From assembly GCA_945901405.1 (NCBI GenBank), contig CAMDLH010000003.1:17061-81060 (forward strand): a stretch of DNA of 64,000 bases, read 5' to 3'. This DNA is from Bordetella parapertussis. Lineage in GTDB: Bacteria > Pseudomonadota > Gammaproteobacteria > Burkholderiales > SG8-41. Shown piece by piece: positions 18,743-27,866 of the stretch. Within the stretch, counting starts at the first letter, position 1. Each line of letters opens with the position of its first letter. A program made the translations under genes and the position numbers. Under the pieces are notes generated by a model that saw nothing but the letters and a program-made list of their open reading frames with translations, was not told where the DNA came from and ran no database searches.

Positions 18743-21061
18743 TTACGATTTCAACGGCCCGAACGCCGGCGGCATCACGCGCCGCTTTGATGCAGCCTCG
18801 TACGCCGCTGCGACTTTCAGCGAAATGTCTTCCTTGCCCGGCTCGACACGGAACACCAGAGAGAACGGCAACCCCGGCGCAGCAAGCGGTGTTGGCGTGT
18901 CGGAGTGGGCCATCTCGTAGCGCTTGCCATCTGCGCTGAGTTTGTAGACCGGGTCGTACGCCACCTGCACGTAGCCCGCCGGAATGAGAATCTCGGTTAA
19001 TCCCGCATTCGGCCCGTAATAAGTTTCGGGCCGCGTGTTGCCGCCATGGCCCGGCTGGTGCGCGCCGCCGATGATGCCCGGCGGAAACACGGTGTGCACC
19101 CTTACCAGGCAATCGAGTTTGTTCTCGTGGATCACCATCATGTCCACGCGGCGCAACAGTTCGCGCAGCATGATGCGCTCGTCCACACCTTGCCGCCCGC
19201 CGAGCGCGTTGCGCGGGTCGATGACTTCTTCCCAGTTCTTGAATGCCGCGCGCCCATCGTCGCCCCAGAACTTCGAGCGCGCGTTGAGCTTGGCGAAGTC
19301 GTCGAGCGTTTCGGTAAAGCCGCGTGCCTTCCAGTCCGCCGCGCGGCGCTTGAGGTACTGCGGAATGTGAAACCTGAACGAGTTGGCGAGGATTTGATCC
19401 TGCACCGTGCCGATGTCGAAATTGACCGGCGGCTCGATGCGGCCATCGGCTAGTTCGACCATGTAGTCGATGGGCAGCATCTTGCCGCTGCCGAATATTT
19501 TGCCCGGCGCGAATTCAGCGGGCACGATGGCGGCGGCGAATTCCTTGAACACCGGCTGCCCGTCCTTGCCCAGCCTGAAAAGAATGTCGGGCATGAACAC
19601 TGGCACGAGGCGCGCGAGTGCCTGGCGGAAATCGACCTTCATCAATTCGCAATCAGGGTCGCGCGTCCAGTGGCGATGTGATGATTCCACCAGCGTTGCA
19701 CCTAATTTTTCGCCAAGCATGGTTTTGATTTCACGCGCGGCGGCGGTGGCTATCGGCTCCTCCGATTTGTTGCCCGATGGATAAGCCATCGATTCGCGAA
19801 TGACGCCGATGCGCATGCCCTTGAGGTCCCCCGGCGCTTGCGTGTGCGGCGCATAGCTCGCCAGCACCGACGAACGCGGCACGGTGGTGTAGACATCGCG
19901 CGAATCGTAATAACCATTCTCCGGGTCTTTCAGCGCATCAAGCACCTTGGCGCAGTCGGCGATCTTGCGGGCGTGGATGCCGCTGCGGTCGCAATAAATA
20001 TCAGCACCAATGGCGCCACCGTCAAAACCCAGCATCGCCTTGTGCGGCAATATCAGCGCCACCGAATTGTGATTCGACGGCCCGCGGCACGAAGCGCGTG
20101 TTTCTTCGCCCAAGCTCGCCATCACCATGTTGGCGCTGACGGATAGCGCCGAGCCGGAGCTGGAGCCGAGGGAGGCCGCGCGCGTGGTGTCATACGGGTT
20201 CGACGGATTGCCGCCCCAGGTGGCGCGCTGATAACCCAGAGTCGAAGGCAGCACCTTGCCGGGCTTGTTGCGCCCGCCGGGGTCTCCGGCACGGCCGTTG
20301 TACTCAGTGTTCACCGCCTTGGCGAAAATGATCGCGCCTTTCTTGCGCAACTGATCGACGAGGATATGATCGCGCGCGGGGAAATCGATGTCGTATGCCG
20401 CATCGCCGCCGCAGGTCGAGCGCATGTCTTTCGTATCGAACGCATCCTTGAACGAAAACACCACGCCGTAGAGCGGCAACTTTTCCAGATCGGGATTCTT
20501 GCCGTATTGCGCATCAAGTGCTGCGGCATGCTCCAGCGCATCGGGCTGCTGGCGAAATTGATCGCACACCGGCGGCGCGCCTTTTGGCAGCGGCCCTTTC
20601 GATGGATGCAGATCGAAGTCGCCCTTGCAGGTGACCGAACGTTCGCCACGTATGTTCAAAGTGGCAAGCGCATTGACCTGTCCCGCGTTGGGTATGCCCG
20701 CGATCATGCCGAACTGCTGTTGCGCCGACGGGTCAGAAGCGGTGGCTTCCATGCGGCCGAATTCCAGCGGCTTGCCTTGGTATTTGTCGAGATCGGGCAG
20801 AAAGGTTGCAGCCTTCAGCGTCTGCATGGGGAATTTCAATGGTGCGCCGGCGCGTACCGTGCCTGTGGCGGGCGGCACATCCTTGCCGTCTTCAGTCACC
20901 AGCATGCTCGATACGCCGTTGTAGGCGCGCACGCGCGCGAGGTAACGCTGCACGACTTCGACCAGAGTGATCTTGCCCGCGCTGATCGCGGCGTGCAGAT
21001 CGGCGATAGTGGCTTCTTCGAGTTGAAACGCTTGGGATTGCTGGGTGGGTTGGTCGGGCAT
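18743..21061 (-). CDS. long amidase-signature family protein
   Basis: At 772 residues this is much longer than the usual 450-500 of amidase-signature enzymes. The catalytic lysine lies in GVVFSFKDAFD (about residue 203). The glycine/serine stretch is ASLGSSSGSALSVSA (about 300), followed by GEETRASCRGPSNHNS (about 320), where the family usually has T-x-GGS-x-R-x-P. The serine nucleophile position is kept but the flanking glycines are not. An insert at about residues 70-190 and a long C-terminal part explain the size. It likely cuts a C-N amide bond. The start at 21061 is kept because the N-terminal ATIADLHAAISAGKIT is the family opening. Confidence 0.75.
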   Translation of the reverse strand: MPDQPTQQSQAFQLEEATIADLHAAISAGKITLVEVVQRYLARVRAYNGVSSMLVTEDGKDVPPATGTVRAGAPLKFPMQTLKAATFLPDLDKYQGKPLEFGRMEATASDPSAQQQFGMIAGIPNAGQVNALATLNIRGERSVTCKGDFDLHPSKGPLPKGAPPVCDQFRQQPDALEHAAALDAQYGKNPDLEKLPLYGVVFSFKDAFDTKDMRSTCGGDAAYDIDFPARDHILVDQLRKKGAIIFAKAVNTEYNGRAGDPGGRNKPGKVLPSTLGYQRATWGGNPSNPYDTTRAASLGSSSGSALSVSANMVMASLGEETRASCRGPSNHNSVALILPHKAMLGFDGGAIGADIYCDRSGIHARKIADCAKVLDALKDPENGYYDSRDVYTTVPRSSVLASYAPHTQAPGDLKGMRIGVIRESMAYPSGNKSEEPIATAAAREIKTMLGEKLGATLVESSHRHWTRDPDCELMKVDFRQALARLVPVFMPDILFRLGKDGQPVFKEFAAAIVPAEFAPGKIFGSGKMLPIDYMVELADGRIEPPVNFDIGTVQDQILANSFRFHIPQYLKRRAADWKARGFTETLDDFAKLNARSKFWGDDGRAAFKNWEEVIDPRNALGGRQGVDERIMLRELLRRVDMMVIHENKLDCLVRVHTVFPPGIIGGAHQPGHGGNTRPETYYGPNAGLTEILIPAGYVQVAYDPVYKLSADGKRYEMAHSDTPTPLAAPGLPFSLVFRVEPGKEDISLKVAAAYEAASKRRVMPPAFGPLKS

Positions 21062-21108
21062 GGCTTGTTCTCTTGCAAAGATGACTGGGAAAGTGGCGTA
21101 CCCAACAC

Positions 21109-21219
21109 CGTCGTTCCAGCGAAGGCTGGAACCGAGGTTGTAACCCGTGCCGCAGGCGCTGAACTTAGCTGCGTCGCATCGGATTACGACCTGGATTCTT
21201 GCTTTCGCCAGAATGACGA
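21109..21219. repeat. inverted pair of CGTCATTCC-type repeats
   Basis: The left half (21109-21137) contains TTCCAGC-GAAG-GCTGGAA. The right half (21191-21219) is the inverted relative, CTGGATTC to GAATGACG. About 50 bases lie between. This is the widespread proteobacterial CGTCATTCC..GGAATCCAG type. It fills the gap between the amidase start and the cupin gene. Confidence 0.6.
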
Positions 21220-21250
21220 TAGTGGTTTGGTGTTTTTATGCGGTATGTTC

Positions 21251-21808
21251 CTACGTCAGTGCCGCGCTCGGGGCCTTCGATGCCGCTTGCGCGAATTTTT
21301 CATACAGCGTCCAGTCGAGCGCGTGTTCTTCGAGTGTTTCCGGGTTCCACATCTGGCGCGGCAGATCGAGTATGTCGCCGCCGTACACGTGCAGTCCAAT
21401 GGCGGGCACATTGCCGATGCATTCGGCCACATGAGCCGTCTCGGCGAGCATGGGTAATATCGAGCCGCGCGTGAGCGTGACTTCGCTCGCCTTGCGCAAA
21501 TTTCCATTCTCGCGCCGATAGAGCGTGTTTTTTTCTTCACCCGACAGCAGCAGTATCTGCGCCCACGCGCCATGCGTGTGCGGCGGCGTGCGGCGCCCGT
21601 TGGGGAAGCACACTTTGAGCAGCGTGATCTGCGGCGAGCGATAAAACACCTGGCGCGCATTGCCGCCGGTGCCTGAGACATAACTTAGCGCGCGGTCAAT
21701 GGCATCAACGTCGTTGCGCAGAGTTTCGAGCACTTCGCGCGCGGCGGTCATTGAATCGGCGGCCTCGCCGGCTTTGGCGAATTTTGCTACAAGGTCTTGA
21801 ACTTTCAT
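21251..21808 (-). CDS. cysteine dioxygenase-like cupin protein
   Basis: This 185-residue protein fits the cysteine/3-mercaptopropionate dioxygenase branch of cupins. These use a three-histidine non-haem iron to oxidise a thiol to a sulfinate. Cupin motif 1 is PPHTHGAWAQILLLSG (two His ligands, no Glu, as in thiol dioxygenases), and motif 2 is ETAHVAECIGNVPAIGLHVYGGD (third His plus the typical HVYGGD ending). It is 15 bases downstream of the minus-strand hyuA stop to the right? more exactly, hyuA (21824-23923) is transcribed first and this gene follows it, suggesting one operon. Confidence 0.77.
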   Translation of the reverse strand: MKVQDLVAKFAKAGEAADSMTAAREVLETLRNDVDAIDRALSYVSGTGGNARQVFYRSPQITLLKVCFPNGRRTPPHTHGAWAQILLLSGEEKNTLYRRENGNLRKASEVTLTRGSILPMLAETAHVAECIGNVPAIGLHVYGGDILDLPRQMWNPETLEEHALDWTLYEKFAQAASKAPSAALT

Positions 21809-21823
21809 CGGATCAATCTCCTG

Positions 21824-23923
21824 TTAAGTCGTTGTGCCGCACATCACCACATTGCCCGCGTTGTCGCGCAGCACCTTGAAATCCGGCGGCACCAATATCG
21901 TCGCATCAAACTCGGCAATGATGCACGGGCCATTTTGATACGCATCGGCGAGACTGTCCGCTGAAATCACGCGTGTTTGCAGCCAGCCGTGTTCGGCGCC
22001 GAACCATGCGCGGCGTGTCGTGGCGGTGGCGCTCACGTGGCGAGTAAATCGTAAGTTATTGTTTTTATTGACGTTTTTATCTTCGCTTACAATGGCGATC
22101 AGATGCAGGTTGACGAGTTCAACCATGCCGTCGCCCTTGTGGCCGTAGGCTTGTTCGTGCGCGGCGTCGAAGGCCGCGGCCACCTGTTGCAGCGATTCGT
22201 GCGTGGTCGAGCCGTCTGGCCAGGGTACGGCGAGTTCGTGCGTCTGGCTCATGTAACGCAATTCGGCGAGGCGTTGCATGCGGCTTTGAGCAGGCGCGTG
22301 GCCCTCGCGGGCGAGCGCATCGTGCGCTTGCAGTTCCAATGATTTCCACTTTGCTTCAACCAGTGCAGGGTCAAGATCGCGCGTGAGGCCGAGCAGCGTT
22401 TGCCGATAATGATGTTCGAGATTGGAATGTAGCAGGCCCAGGGCGGAGAACAGGCCCGAGGCCGGCGGCACAATGATGCGCGGCAGTTCAAGTTCGCGCG
22501 CGATCGCCGCGGCGAACAAGCCGCCGTTGCCGCCGAACGCGATGAGTTCGAAATCACGCGGATCCTTGCCGCGCTCGATCGACACCGAGCGGATGGCGCG
22601 CGTCATGTTCGACACCGCGATGCGCACCACGCCGAAACACAATTCGGTGAGGTCCATGCCTAGCGGCGCGGCGATTTTGTCGCGCATCGCTGCCTCGGCG
22701 CGTGCAACGTCGAGCTTGACGTTGCCGCCGGCAAGCCCCGCCGGGTCGAGCCAGCCCAGCAGCAGGCACGCATCGGTCAACGTAGGTTCCGTGCCGCCTT
22801 GCCCGTAACACACCGGCCCCGGCTTGGCGCCCGCGCTCCTGGGGCCGACCTGCAATGCGCCCCCGCGATCCAGCCACACGATGCTGCCGCCGCCCGCGCC
22901 GATCTCGGAAATGTCGAGCGTGGGCGCGCGCAGCGCGTAGCCGCCGCCCTTGGCGATTTGCCCGCTGCGCGAAAAGCCGCCGCCGACTTCGTATTCGGAC
23001 GAATACGCCACCGCGCCGTGTTCGATGAGGCTCGCTTTCGCCGTGGTGCCGCCGATGTCGAGTGCCACCGCGTGCGTGAGGCCGCGTTCGCGCGCCAGCT
23101 TCAGCGCCGCGACCACGCCGGCGGCAGGGCCGGATTCGATGATGTGCACAGGCGTCTCGCACGCGGCTTCGGCCGTCATCACGCCGCCGCTCGATTGCAT
23201 CATCAATAGCGGCGCGGTGAAGCCCAGTTGTTTTAACCCTGCCGAGAGTGACAAAACATAATTGCGCACCACGGGTTTCACGTAGGCATTGACCACCGTG
23301 GTGCTGGTGCGCTCGTACTCGCGCATCTCGCGCAGGATGTCGGACGAGATTGACACGTCGATGTCAGGCGCCTCGGCACGCAGGATGTCGCGGATGACGA
23401 CTTCGTGCGCCGGATTGGCATAGGAGTTGATGAGGCACACCGCGATGGATTTCACGTTCCATTTCTTCAAATCTCGCAACGCGGCCTCGACCGAAGCGGC
23501 ATCCAGCGCTTGCAGCACACGCCCATCATGCGCGATGCGTTCAACGGCCTCCGCGCGCAGATAACGCTCAACCAGCGGCACGGGTTTTTCCCAGGTGAGA
23601 TCGTAAAGATGCGGCACGCGGATGCGCCGCAACTCAAGCACATCGCGAAAGCCATGCGTGGTGATGAGCCCCGTCAGCGCGCCCTTGCGCTCGATGATGG
23701 CATTGGTGGCAACGGTAGTGCCGTGAACCACGCGCGTGCACTGGCTCGCGTCGAGCTTGAGATCGGCGAGCGCTTTTTCCAGCAGCGCGACCACGCCGCG
23801 CTCGAACGCGCCGGGCGTGGAAAGCCCCTTCTCGGTATGCACCGTGCCGTCGTCCTGGACGATGACCAGATCGGTAAAGGTGCCGCCGATATCGACGCCG
23901 GCGGTGAAGGTGGGGGTGTTCAC
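21824..23923 (-). CDS. hyuA: hydantoinase/oxoprolinase family protein, A subunit (third copy)
   Basis: This ASKHA-type subunit has 699 residues from a GTG start at 23923, placed just before GVDIGGTFTDLVIVQDDG; the open frame further upstream is not conserved. Other blocks are VVHGTTVATNAIIERKG, LDIGGTTAKASLI, EIGAGGGSIVWLDRGG and FGGNGGLFAAAIA. Oddly, codons at about 22050-22080 are made of an AT-rich dispersed repeat and encode an Asn/Lys-rich piece (DKNVNKNNNLRF) in the linker after the VNL strand. It is divergent from its hyuB partner, with 67 bases between the starts. Confidence 0.86.
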   Translation of the reverse strand: MNTPTFTAGVDIGGTFTDLVIVQDDGTVHTEKGLSTPGAFERGVVALLEKALADLKLDASQCTRVVHGTTVATNAIIERKGALTGLITTHGFRDVLELRRIRVPHLYDLTWEKPVPLVERYLRAEAVERIAHDGRVLQALDAASVEAALRDLKKWNVKSIAVCLINSYANPAHEVVIRDILRAEAPDIDVSISSDILREMREYERTSTTVVNAYVKPVVRNYVLSLSAGLKQLGFTAPLLMMQSSGGVMTAEAACETPVHIIESGPAAGVVAALKLARERGLTHAVALDIGGTTAKASLIEHGAVAYSSEYEVGGGFSRSGQIAKGGGYALRAPTLDISEIGAGGGSIVWLDRGGALQVGPRSAGAKPGPVCYGQGGTEPTLTDACLLLGWLDPAGLAGGNVKLDVARAEAAMRDKIAAPLGMDLTELCFGVVRIAVSNMTRAIRSVSIERGKDPRDFELIAFGGNGGLFAAAIARELELPRIIVPPASGLFSALGLLHSNLEHHYRQTLLGLTRDLDPALVEAKWKSLELQAHDALAREGHAPAQSRMQRLAELRYMSQTHELAVPWPDGSTTHESLQQVAAAFDAAHEQAYGHKGDGMVELVNLHLIAIVSEDKNVNKNNNLRFTRHVSATATTRRAWFGAEHGWLQTRVISADSLADAYQNGPCIIAEFDATILVPPDFKVLRDNAGNVVMCGTTT
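22050..22080 (+). repeat. AT-rich dispersed repeat, copy c (inside hyuA)
   Basis: Reads CGTAAGTTATTGTTTTTATT and then a GACGTTTTTAT tail. It lies wholly inside the minus-strand hyuA reading frame without breaking it, in a stretch that is a variable linker when compared with the first HyuA copy. Confidence 0.7.
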
Positions 23924-23990
23924 GTTGTGTTTTCGAAGCGTGGAGCGTCGTAGAATAGTCGAACTCCAGCGCCAGTCCAACACTTTACAC

Positions 23991-25730
23991 ATGAATACAC
24001 AGCCACGTCCGCATCTTGACCCAATCACAGCTTCGGTGATCGAACACGGTTTGCACAGCGTCACCGACGAAATGGCGACCGTGGTGGTGAAGACCGCCTA
24101 TTCGCCGCTGGTGCGCGACGTGCTCGATTTCACTGTCGCGCTGTGCCATCCGCGCGGCGAGATGGTGGTGCAGGGTGTGGGCATGGCGATACACCTGGGT
24201 GCGCTGCCGACCGCGGTGGAGGCGATCCTCAAACGTTTCGGCGGCCAGTTGAAGCCCGGCGACGCGGTGATCATGAACGACGCCTACGAGGGCGGCATGC
24301 ATTTGCCGAATGTGATTTTGCTCACGCCGGCGTTTCACGAAGGCCGGCTGCTGGGTTACGCGATGGTGATGGCGCATCACACCGATATCGGCGGCCATGT
24401 GCCGGGCAGTGTGCCGGTGAACAGCCGAGAGATATTCGCCGAGGGGCTGCGCATACCGCCGATGTTTCTGGAGCGCGAGGCGAATGGAAAGCCGCAACGC
24501 AACGAAGTGCTGCTCGAAATCATTGAGCGCAACGTGCGCCTGCCACGCGATTTTTTTGGCGATCTGGATTCGCAGTTGTCCGCCTGCCGCACGGCCGAGC
24601 GGCGCTTGATCGCACTGGCTTCGCGTTATGGCACCGACACGGTACTTGCGGCGCAGGACAATCTGCTCGACCGCGCGGAGCGTATCGCGCGCGCCGAGAT
24701 TGCCGCGCTGCCCGACGGAGATTATTCGTTCGAGGATTTTCTCGACAACGACGGCATGGACGGCCCGCCGCAGAAATTGCAAGTTACGATCCGCATACGC
24801 GGTGACACGCTCACCGGTGATTTCACCGGCTGCGCGCCGCAGGTGCCCACCGCGATCAATTCGCCGCTGGCGTATTCGCGCTCGGCATTTTTTTTGAGTG
24901 TGCGTTCGATCTTCACGCCGGACATGCCGAACAACGCGGGGTTCTTCCGGCCGCTGGCGATGATTGCGCCGGAGGGCACCATCATTCATCCGAAGTTTCC
25001 CGGCGCGGTGGGCGCGATGGGTGTGACCGGATATCGCTTGACCGACGTGGTGTTCGGCGCGCTGGCCAAGGCGGCGCCCGACCGTGTGCGCGCGGCGAGC
25101 GAGGGCGGCACCACGCGCTACACCTTCGCGGCCAACGTTGAAGGCAAGCCGTGCATATTGTCCGAGGCGCTGGTGGGCGCGTGGGGCGGGCACGCGCGTT
25201 ACGACGGCATCGATGGTGTCGCCAACATCGCGGCGAACATGTCGAACTCGCCGGTGGAAATGGTCGAGAGCACTTATCCGGTGCTGGTCGAGGAATACGG
25301 CTATGAGCGCGATTCCGAAGGCGCGGGCGAACATCGCGGCGGTCTTGGCGTACGGCGGCGCATGAAGATTTTGTCCGAAGGCGGCGGCATGCTGCAAATT
25401 CGGTCGGGCCGCGGCTCGCGTCCGCCGTGGGGCGCGGCGGGCGGCGAGGACGGCACCGCGTGTCAGAATGTACTCAACCCCGGCACACCGAACGAAAAGA
25501 AACTGCGCGGTCAGGAAACCATGCAAGTGCCCGGCGGCACCGTCTATCTGCATGTCACACCTGGCGCGGGCGGGCACGGCGATCCATCGCGGCGCGACGC
25601 AGCGCTGGTTGCACGCGATGTGCGCGACGGAAAAATATCCGTGCGTCGCGCGCGAGAGATTTATCGCGTGTCGGTGTCGGACGCGGGCGTGGTTGACGAT
25701 GCCGCGACACGCCAACTGCGCTATGCCTGA
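23991..25730 (+). CDS. hyuB: hydantoinase B/oxoprolinase family protein (third copy)
   Basis: A HyuB-type subunit of 579 residues from the ATG at 23991. The longer upstream frame overlaps the divergent hyuA and is a shadow. Motifs are VVVKTAYSPLVRDVLDFTVAL, IMNDAYEGGMHLPNVILL, ADIGGHVPGS-like THTDIGGHVPG, the middle YERDSEGAGEHRGGLGVRR and the closing TPGAGGHGDPSRR. It differs from the first two pairs in being divergent from its A subunit. A D-threonine-aldolase-like gene follows after 30 bases. Confidence 0.86.
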   Translation: MNTQPRPHLDPITASVIEHGLHSVTDEMATVVVKTAYSPLVRDVLDFTVALCHPRGEMVVQGVGMAIHLGALPTAVEAILKRFGGQLKPGDAVIMNDAYEGGMHLPNVILLTPAFHEGRLLGYAMVMAHHTDIGGHVPGSVPVNSREIFAEGLRIPPMFLEREANGKPQRNEVLLEIIERNVRLPRDFFGDLDSQLSACRTAERRLIALASRYGTDTVLAAQDNLLDRAERIARAEIAALPDGDYSFEDFLDNDGMDGPPQKLQVTIRIRGDTLTGDFTGCAPQVPTAINSPLAYSRSAFFLSVRSIFTPDMPNNAGFFRPLAMIAPEGTIIHPKFPGAVGAMGVTGYRLTDVVFGALAKAAPDRVRAASEGGTTRYTFAANVEGKPCILSEALVGAWGGHARYDGIDGVANIAANMSNSPVEMVESTYPVLVEEYGYERDSEGAGEHRGGLGVRRRMKILSEGGGMLQIRSGRGSRPPWGAAGGEDGTACQNVLNPGTPNEKKLRGQETMQVPGGTVYLHVTPGAGGHGDPSRRDAALVARDVRDGKISVRRAREIYRVSVSDAGVVDDAATRQLRYA

Positions 25731-25740
25731 TCAAGGGTAT

Positions 25741-25770
25741 CGTAAGCCATTGTTTTTATTATGAAATTTA
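25741..25770 (+). repeat. AT-rich dispersed repeat, copy d (contains start codon)
   Basis: CGTAAGCCATTGTTTTTATT is followed at once by the ATG of the next gene at 25761, and the AT-rich stretch runs on into its first codons. No Shine-Dalgarno lies in front of this ATG. Confidence 0.7.
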
Positions 25771-26870
25771 CAGAACTCGAAACGCCGGCCCTGGTGCTCG
25801 ATAGCGGCAGGCTCGACCGCAATCTGGTGCGCATGCGTGACAAGCTCACGCGTCACGGCGTGGCACTGCGCCCGCATGTGAAGACCGCGAAGTCTGTTGA
25901 CGTGGTGCGCCGCGCGGTCACGCCGGGGGTGGGCGGCATCACGGTTTCGACGTTGAAAGAGGCCGAACAATTTTTTGCCGCGGGATATCGCGACATTCTG
26001 TACGCCGTAGGTATCGCACCTAACAAGCTCGATCATGTCGCAGCGCTGCGCGCAAAAGGTTGTGATCTTACGATTTTGCTCGACAGCGTTGAAGCCGCAC
26101 ACGCGGTTACAGCGAAGGGTGTGCTGTTACCGACATTGATTGAAATCGACAGCGACGGCCACCGCGCTGGCGTGAAGCCGGGGGATGCGCGCTTGATTGA
26201 AATTGGGCTTGAATTAGGAAAAAACCTGCGAGGTGTGATGACGCACGCAGGGGGTTCATACGACTGTAAGTCGATAGACGAAATACGCGCCATGGCCGAG
26301 CGCGAACGCGCGGCGGTGGTGCGCTGCGCCGATGAACTACGCGGCGCCGGGCTGAATTGCAACGTGGTAAGCGTGGGTTCGTCGCCCACCGCGACGTACG
26401 GCGAATTCTTCGCGGGCGTCACCGAAGTGCGCGCGGGCGTCTACATGTTTTTCGATCTGTTCATGGCGGGGCTGGGCGTGTGCGCGCAGGACGACATCGC
26501 GCTGTCGGTGCTGACCTCGGTGATTGGGCACCAACCCGAGAAGGGCTGGATACTCACCGACGCGGGTTGGATGGCGCTGTCGCGTGATCGCGGCACCGCG
26601 GGCCAGAAAATCGATCAGGGTTATGGCGTGGTGTGCGATGTCAACGGCGCGCCGCTCGATGATTTAATCGTCAGCGCCGCCAATCAGGAGCACGGCATTG
26701 TTTCGCGCCGTGACGGTACGGCGTTAGACCCGGCGCGTTATCCGATTGGGACGCTGTTGCGCATATTGCCCAATCACGCGTGCGCCACCGCCGCGCAGCA
26801 CGACGCCTATCACGTTATTGAGAACAACTCAGAGATCGCCGAACGCTGGCCGCGCTTTAGCGGCTGGTGA
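25761..26870 (+). CDS. D-threonine aldolase / D-serine dehydratase-like PLP enzyme
   Basis: This 369-residue protein has the alanine-racemase-type PLP barrel: TPALVLDSGRLDRN at the N-terminus and RPHVKTAKS, whose lysine should carry the cofactor. The C-terminal domain ends with ILPNHACATAAQHDAYHVI, matching the His/Cys metal site of the D-serine dehydratase-like family. Such enzymes cleave beta-hydroxy D-amino acids to glycine and an aldehyde, or deaminate D-serine. The start codon lies at the end of an AT-rich repeat and lacks a ribosome site. Its stop abuts the stop of the convergent TauD gene with no gap. Confidence 0.82.
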   Translation: MKFTELETPALVLDSGRLDRNLVRMRDKLTRHGVALRPHVKTAKSVDVVRRAVTPGVGGITVSTLKEAEQFFAAGYRDILYAVGIAPNKLDHVAALRAKGCDLTILLDSVEAAHAVTAKGVLLPTLIEIDSDGHRAGVKPGDARLIEIGLELGKNLRGVMTHAGGSYDCKSIDEIRAMAERERAAVVRCADELRGAGLNCNVVSVGSSPTATYGEFFAGVTEVRAGVYMFFDLFMAGLGVCAQDDIALSVLTSVIGHQPEKGWILTDAGWMALSRDRGTAGQKIDQGYGVVCDVNGAPLDDLIVSAANQEHGIVSRRDGTALDPARYPIGTLLRILPNHACATAAQHDAYHVIENNSEIAERWPRFSGW

Positions 26871-27734
26871 TCAGTACGGTGCAGTGCCCACCAGCGTGGT
26901 GCGCTCCATGTGGCGGCGCAGCGGCAACTGGTAATCGGGCACGGCCTGATGTTGCACCGAGCAGTTATCCCATAGCAGAAAATCACCAACCTGCCACTTG
27001 TGCTGGTAGATGAACCCGGGCTTGGTGGAGTGCGCGATCAGTTGATTGAGTATCGCGTCGCCTTCGGCGTTTTCCATGCCCTCGATGCGCGCGGTGTAGC
27101 CGTCGTTGACGAAGAGACATTTCTTGCCGGTGTAGGGATGCGTGCGCACGATGGGGTGCGCGACATCGGGCGTGCGTGCTTCCTGCTCCGCCGTCAGCGA
27201 TTTGCGCGGGCCGCTGTTGCGCTCGCGGTAGTAGCCTTTCTTGTACGACTGCACGGCTTTGAGACCGGCGATTTTTTGTTGGGTTGATTCGGGCAGCGCC
27301 GCGTATGCGGCGACCGCGCTGGCGAATTTGGTGTCGCCCAGCGCCTTGCCGTTTTCGTCGTGCGGCACTTCCAGCGCATAGAACAATGATCCGCGGCTCG
27401 GCTCCTTGATGTAGCAAAGGTCTGAGTGCCAGAACAGGCCAGCGTCCTGCGAACCGATGGGCTTGCCGTCAATCACGATGTTGGACACGACAAATAGTTC
27501 GTGAAACCCCGGCCGGCAGCAATCCTTGCGCACGTGTAATTCAAGTTCGCCGAAACGGCGGCTGAATTTGACGTGCTGATAGGGTGTTAATTTTTGATTG
27601 CGAAAGAACACCACTTCGTGTTCGTGCCACGCATCGACAATTTGTTTGAACATGTTTTCGTCCAGGTCTTGCGACAGATCGACGCCAAGAATTTCCGCGC
27701 CGAGCGCGGCGCCGGTGCGGCGGATTGAAAGCAT
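26871..27734 (-). CDS. TauD/TfdA family Fe(II)/2-oxoglutarate dioxygenase
   Basis: The protein (287 residues) is a 2-oxoglutarate-dependent oxygenase. The iron ligands are visible as FWHSDLCY (His-X-Asp) and the distal His in NCSVQHQAVPDY, and the 2-oxoglutarate arginine is in RRHMERTTL. Family members hydroxylate sulfonates, phenoxyacetates or similar acids. The ATG at 27734 is chosen because GGGAA lies eight bases upstream; an ATG five codons earlier (27749) has none. It is convergent with the PLP enzyme, stop to stop. Confidence 0.85.
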   Translation of the reverse strand: MLSIRRTGAALGAEILGVDLSQDLDENMFKQIVDAWHEHEVVFFRNQKLTPYQHVKFSRRFGELELHVRKDCCRPGFHELFVVSNIVIDGKPIGSQDAGLFWHSDLCYIKEPSRGSLFYALEVPHDENGKALGDTKFASAVAAYAALPESTQQKIAGLKAVQSYKKGYYRERNSGPRKSLTAEQEARTPDVAHPIVRTHPYTGKKCLFVNDGYTARIEGMENAEGDAILNQLIAHSTKPGFIYQHKWQVGDFLLWDNCSVQHQAVPDYQLPLRRHMERTTLVGTAPY

Positions 27735-27835
27735 GTGCGTGATTCCCATGTGATGAATCGGTGACGCTGATTATACGGCATGCGACAAGTGCCGCAGCGC
27801 AGCAAGCCTGCTACAATGTGAACACACAGGATATG

Positions 27836-27866
27836 CATAACTTATTGTTTATAAAAAAGTTTCTTG
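27836..27866 (+). repeat. AT-rich dispersed repeat, copy e (abuts start codon)
   Basis: CATAACTTATTGTTTATAAA with an AT-rich continuation, ending directly at the ATG at 27867 of the adaptor gene. It is a degenerate member of the family and there is no Shine-Dalgarno in it. Confidence 0.6.
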
